From the NCBI GenBank assembly GCA_947440735.1, contig CANESA010000001.1, forward strand, positions 1 to 20,430: 20,430 nucleotides of DNA, read 5' to 3'. Each line of letters starts with the position of its first letter. Within the stretch, counting starts at the first letter, position 1. A model generated the notes under the pieces. The model did no database searches and had not been told where the DNA came from. It saw nothing but the letters and a program-made list of their open reading frames with translations. Position numbers and translations under genes: made by a program. The DNA comes from Candidatus Nanopelagicaceae bacterium. GTDB lineage: Bacteria > Actinomycetota > Actinomycetes > Nanopelagicales > Nanopelagicaceae. This document shows, piece after piece, positions 17,894 through 20,430 of the stretch.

Positions 17894-18921
17894 TTATTAT
17901 CCTCAAACTTTCCTGCTCGTAAATTCTTTTTGTAGAGTACCTTCCACGTGTTGAATTCCTCTGCTGATGAAGTAAAGCGCGTGTCTCGTGGCGCGACGGT
18001 AATGAAATAGAGCCAATCCCCCGCTGCTGGTGCCACAGCTGCCTTCATTGCGTCAAGGCCGGGGTTTCCAATCGGACCTGGAGGCAAGCCATATTTTCTA
18101 TAGGTGTTATATGGTGAATTGATAAGCGTAGATTTAGTGCTCAGGAAAATATTTCCCCGTGATTCCATAACAAAATGGACAGTTGAGTCCATCTGTAGCG
18201 GCATGCCTATCTTCATTCGGTTGTAAATCACCCGTGAAACTTTTGTGAAATCACCATCGCCACCCTCTGCTTGGATGATCGATGCAATAATTAAGAGTTG
18301 CTGTGGCGAGTATTTAGATTCTTTAGAAAGGAAGCCAACCTTTGTTACCTCTGTAAGGCCACGCGCAATCATATCTTTGAGCGCTACATCAGCTTTGGTC
18401 CCTTGCGCGAAGCTGTATTGAGCAGGGAAGAGAAGCCCTTCTAATTCTGTGAATGGCTTTGGAATTACAGCAGTAGCAAATGCAGCTTTGACTTCTGCTG
18501 GCGGATAACCCGCCTTGCTAAAGAGTTTCTTAATCTCACTTATCCAAGCGCCTTCAGATACTGCGATGAGCCCAGCTATTCGCTTGCTATCGAGTAATTG
18601 ATCAAGAGCGTTCTGTGCACATATTTGCGTATCAATGATGTGGATACCAGGTGCGATGAGTGATGCCTTTGGGTCTGCCACAGCAAGTCTGAAAAATACT
18701 TCAGAGGAAGCAATGACATCCTTTTCAAATAATTCGCGGGCAATCTCTAGGCCAGTCTCGCCTGAGGCAACATCTATGGAAGCAGTGCGCTGACCAGGAT
18801 CACTAGAACAATCGAAGTCCGCTGCAGATCCCGGACCAGACTTAATAATCGACAGGAGATAGATAGAAAGCACGCTGGCAATAAGAGCGGCCATTACGCG
18901 CAATAACGGCCGCTTATTCAC
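17890..18921 (-). CDS. mltG: Endolytic murein transglycosylase MltG (YceG-like)
   Basis: MltG cuts nascent peptidoglycan glycan strands next to the synthesis machinery and is thought to terminate their growth. The 343-residue protein begins with a short basic stretch and one membrane helix (about 8-26), so most of it lies outside the membrane. A LysM-like region follows (about 46-95). The YceG catalytic core includes EGLLFPAQYSF (161-171), LLIIASIIQAEGGDGD with catalytic Glu219, RVIYNRMKIGMPLQMDSTVHF, and SPYNTYRKYGLPPGPIGNPG. Aligned to Escherichia coli MltG, Glu218 is kept while the nearby Glu216 is Gln here. The start is a GTG at 18921, overlapping ruvX by 8 bases, with AAGGA just upstream at short spacing. 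Confidence 0.94.
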   Translation of the reverse strand: MNKRPLLRVMAALIASVLSIYLLSIIKSGPGSAADFDCSSDPGQRTASIDVASGETGLEIARELFEKDVIASSEVFFRLAVADPKASLIAPGIHIIDTQICAQNALDQLLDSKRIAGLIAVSEGAWISEIKKLFSKAGYPPAEVKAAFATAVIPKPFTELEGLLFPAQYSFAQGTKADVALKDMIARGLTEVTKVGFLSKESKYSPQQLLIIASIIQAEGGDGDFTKVSRVIYNRMKIGMPLQMDSTVHFVMESRGNIFLSTKSTLINSPYNTYRKYGLPPGPIGNPGLDAMKAAVAPAAGDWLYFITVAPRDTRFTSSAEEFNTWKVLYKKNLRAGKFEDNK

Positions 18922-19336
18922 GATCCTTAGCCAATCCCGATTCCAAAATAATCACTGCAGATTGTGAATCAATCTTCTTACGCTGATCTTTAGCGTTGAC
19001 ACCTGCTTGAGAAAGTGAGGCAGATGCCGATGAGGTTGTGAGACGCTCATCGATAAGTTCTACTGGGCATGAGACCAGCTGGGCGATGAGATCAGAGAAT
19101 ACAAGGGCCTTCGCAGTTGAATCGGAATGGTCTCCAGAGAGATTGAGCGGCAGTCCGACATAAATCTTCGTAGGCTCATATTCACTGCACAGGGATTGGA
19201 TCGAAGCCTTCAAAGCTGGATCTTTTGTAGATAGAAATTCAAGAGGTGTAGCCAAGATTCCATCAGGATCGCAGACTGCGACACCAATTCGTACATCTCC
19301 ATAATCAAAGGCGAGGCGACGACCCAGCCGAGACAT
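18914..19336 (-). CDS. ruvX: RuvX/YqgF-family RNase H-like Holliday junction resolvase homologue
   Basis: YqgF proteins have an RNase H fold. They are linked to Holliday junction resolution and, in Escherichia coli, to 16S rRNA 5' processing. The 140-residue protein has the first acidic residue in LAFDYGDVRIGVAV (D11), YVGLPLNLSG (59-68), DERLTT (96-101) with the second acidic residue, and a C-terminal KKIDSQSAVIILES with the third. The active site looks complete. The ATG at 19336 overlaps the alaS TAA as TAATG. Its position behind alaS and before mltG is the usual one in Actinobacteria. Confidence 0.94.
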   Translation of the reverse strand: MSRLGRRLAFDYGDVRIGVAVCDPDGILATPLEFLSTKDPALKASIQSLCSEYEPTKIYVGLPLNLSGDHSDSTAKALVFSDLIAQLVSCPVELIDERLTTSSASASLSQAGVNAKDQRKKIDSQSAVIILESGLAKDRE

Positions 19337-20430
19337 TATTTGCCTGCGATCGCTAGTTCGATCGCATCAAGGGCTGCTGCGATCTTTGTGCGATCACTTC
19401 CGCCGCCTTGCGCGAAATCATCTTTTCCACCACCGCCACCACCGAGTATGGCGCTACCAAGTTTTACTAGCGCTCCAGCCTTCACACCACTTGCGCGTGC
19501 ATCATCACTGACTGCGACCACCAAGACAATCTTCTCTTCTACGACGCTCGTCAGAGCAACCACTGTGTTTGCATTCCTTGCACGTAGATCAAGTGCGATC
19601 AATCGCAAGTTATCTGCTGCTATTCCATCCGCGAGAGATCCAACTACAACTGTAGTTCCAGCAACTACTTTTGCAGCGGAAATCAGAGATGAAGCACTTT
19701 CCATTGCAGAAGCGATGCGCAAAGTCGATAACTCTTTCTCGATATCACGCATCTTGGTAACGAGATCATTAATTCGCCCTGGAAGTTCCTCTACCCGAGC
19801 ACCCTTAATAATCTGAGTAAGTGAGTTGAGCAGAACATGTTCACGGGCTAAAAATTGATATGCATCTGCGCCGACAAGTGCCTCAACGCGTCGTACTCCA
19901 GCGCCGATTGAGGACTCTGACAAAAGTTTAACTACGCCAAGCTGACCAGATCTGTGTACGTGGGTTCCACCGCAGAGTTCGCGGGCCCAATCTCCTACGC
20001 TGACAACACGTACTCGATCACCGTACTTTTCACCGAAGAGCGCCATTGCGCCAAGTTTCTTCGCTTCATCTTGCGACATTACTTCCGCAGTAACAGCTAG
20101 ATCATCGAGAAGAAGTGCATTTACTCGAGCTTCAACATCATCGAGAACTCCATCTGAGAGAGCACCCGTTGCTGGGAAATCAAATCTAAATCGTCCTGGA
20201 GAATTTTCTGAGCCGGCTTGAGTCGCTGTCTCGCCGAGAATTTCACGAAATGCCTTATGGACCATATGGGTTGCGGTGTGTGCGCGAGAAATTGCATTGC
20301 GACGCTCTTGGTCGATGACTGCAACGCTCGTTTGACCTACCTCGATTGCTCCCGAAAGGACGCGACCTCGATGGATAGAAACTCCTGGGACTGGAGTTTG
20401 CACATCATCGATCTCCACAACAGTGCCATC
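19336..20430 (-). CDS. alaS: Alanyl-tRNA synthetase, 3' part (editing and C-terminal domains); 5' end outside window
   Basis: AlaS charges tRNA-Ala and hydrolyses mischarged Ser- or Gly-tRNA-Ala. The frame is open to the window edge and gives about 364 residues of the roughly 890 expected. The editing domain has its zinc motif parts HTATHMVHK (around 20293-20267) and ELCGGTHVHRSG (around 19990-19955). After a linker helix, the C-Ala domain ends with SAILGGGGGGKDDFAQGGG, the family's glycine-rich signature. The aminoacylation domain and the true start lie beyond 20430; a GTG at 20418 is only an internal codon. The stop overlaps ruvX. Confidence 0.97.
   Translation of the reverse strand, partial: DGTVVEIDDVQTPVPGVSIHRGRVLSGAIEVGQTSVAVIDQERRNAISRAHTATHMVHKAFREILGETATQAGSENSPGRFRFDFPATGALSDGVLDDVEARVNALLLDDLAVTAEVMSQDEAKKLGAMALFGEKYGDRVRVVSVGDWARELCGGTHVHRSGQLGVVKLLSESSIGAGVRRVEALVGADAYQFLAREHVLLNSLTQIIKGARVEELPGRINDLVTKMRDIEKELSTLRIASAMESASSLISAAKVVAGTTVVVGSLADGIAADNLRLIALDLRARNANTVVALTSVVEEKIVLVVAVSDDARASGVKAGALVKLGSAILGGGGGGKDDFAQGGGSDRTKIAAALDAIELAIAGK

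Noticed and set aside
18250..18280. Loss of the catalytic glutamate in MltG
   Set aside because: At first IIQAEG looked like a Glu-to-Gln loss, but counting along E. coli MltG puts the catalytic Glu at the second acidic position, which is kept here.
19340..19816. 158-codon plus-strand open frame opposite alaS
   Set aside because: It lies wholly antisense to the C-terminal domain of alaS, which has clear family motifs. Its product is a low-complexity Ala/Ser/Pro/Thr-rich mirror of those codons.

Overview
The window is a gene-dense piece of an actinobacterial chromosome. Almost every gene lies on the minus strand and reads from high to low coordinates. The order alaS-ruvX-mltG-aroE-(prepilin peptidase)-aroC-aroK-aroB-aroQ-efp-nusB-bldD-pyrR-pyrB-pyrC-carA-carB-pyrD-pyrF-mihF/gmk-rpoZ-coaBC is the conserved order of Streptomyces and its relatives. 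Actinobacterial hallmarks are the mIHF-type nucleoid protein, a BldD-type regulator, and an EF-P with the PGKGP loop. Base composition is only about half G+C by eye, start and stop codons overlap almost everywhere, and intergenic space is tiny. That suggests a streamlined, moderate-GC actinobacterium, for example a freshwater planktonic lineage such as Nanopelagicales. The lineage is an inference.

Region 1 (20430 down to 12339, minus): the alaS 3' part, ruvX and mltG are followed by four shikimate-pathway genes (aroE, aroC, aroK, aroB) plus aroQ. Together they cover the steps from DAHP to shikimate 3-phosphate, plus chorismate synthase. EPSP synthase and DAHP synthase are not in the window. 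A small prepilin peptidase gene interrupts the aro genes. efp and nusB end the run.

Region 2 (about 11730-12342): bldD is the only plus-strand gene. It diverges from pyrR and converges on nusB, and the bldD and nusB stop codons share one palindromic CTAG.

Region 3 (11785 down to 2064, minus): a complete de novo UMP operon, pyrR-pyrB-pyrC-carA-carB-pyrK-pyrD-pyrF. It turns bicarbonate, glutamine and aspartate into UMP. A textbook PyrR-binding RNA loop sits directly on the pyrR Shine-Dalgarno sequence, which points to UMP/PyrR-controlled translation initiation. The genes are translationally coupled by 1-4 base overlaps.

Region 4 (2074 down to 1, minus): a promoter at the end of pyrF leads into one open reading frame that fuses the nucleoid protein mIHF to guanylate kinase. 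rpoZ (RNA polymerase omega) and the 5' part of coaBC (coenzyme A synthesis) follow.

No mobile element, CRISPR array, tRNA, rRNA or convincing intrinsic terminator was seen. The longest stretches without a gene are well under 300 bases. The most notable points are the mIHF-guanylate kinase fusion, the PyrR loop over the ribosome binding site, and a BldD with a perfect cyclic-di-GMP signature.
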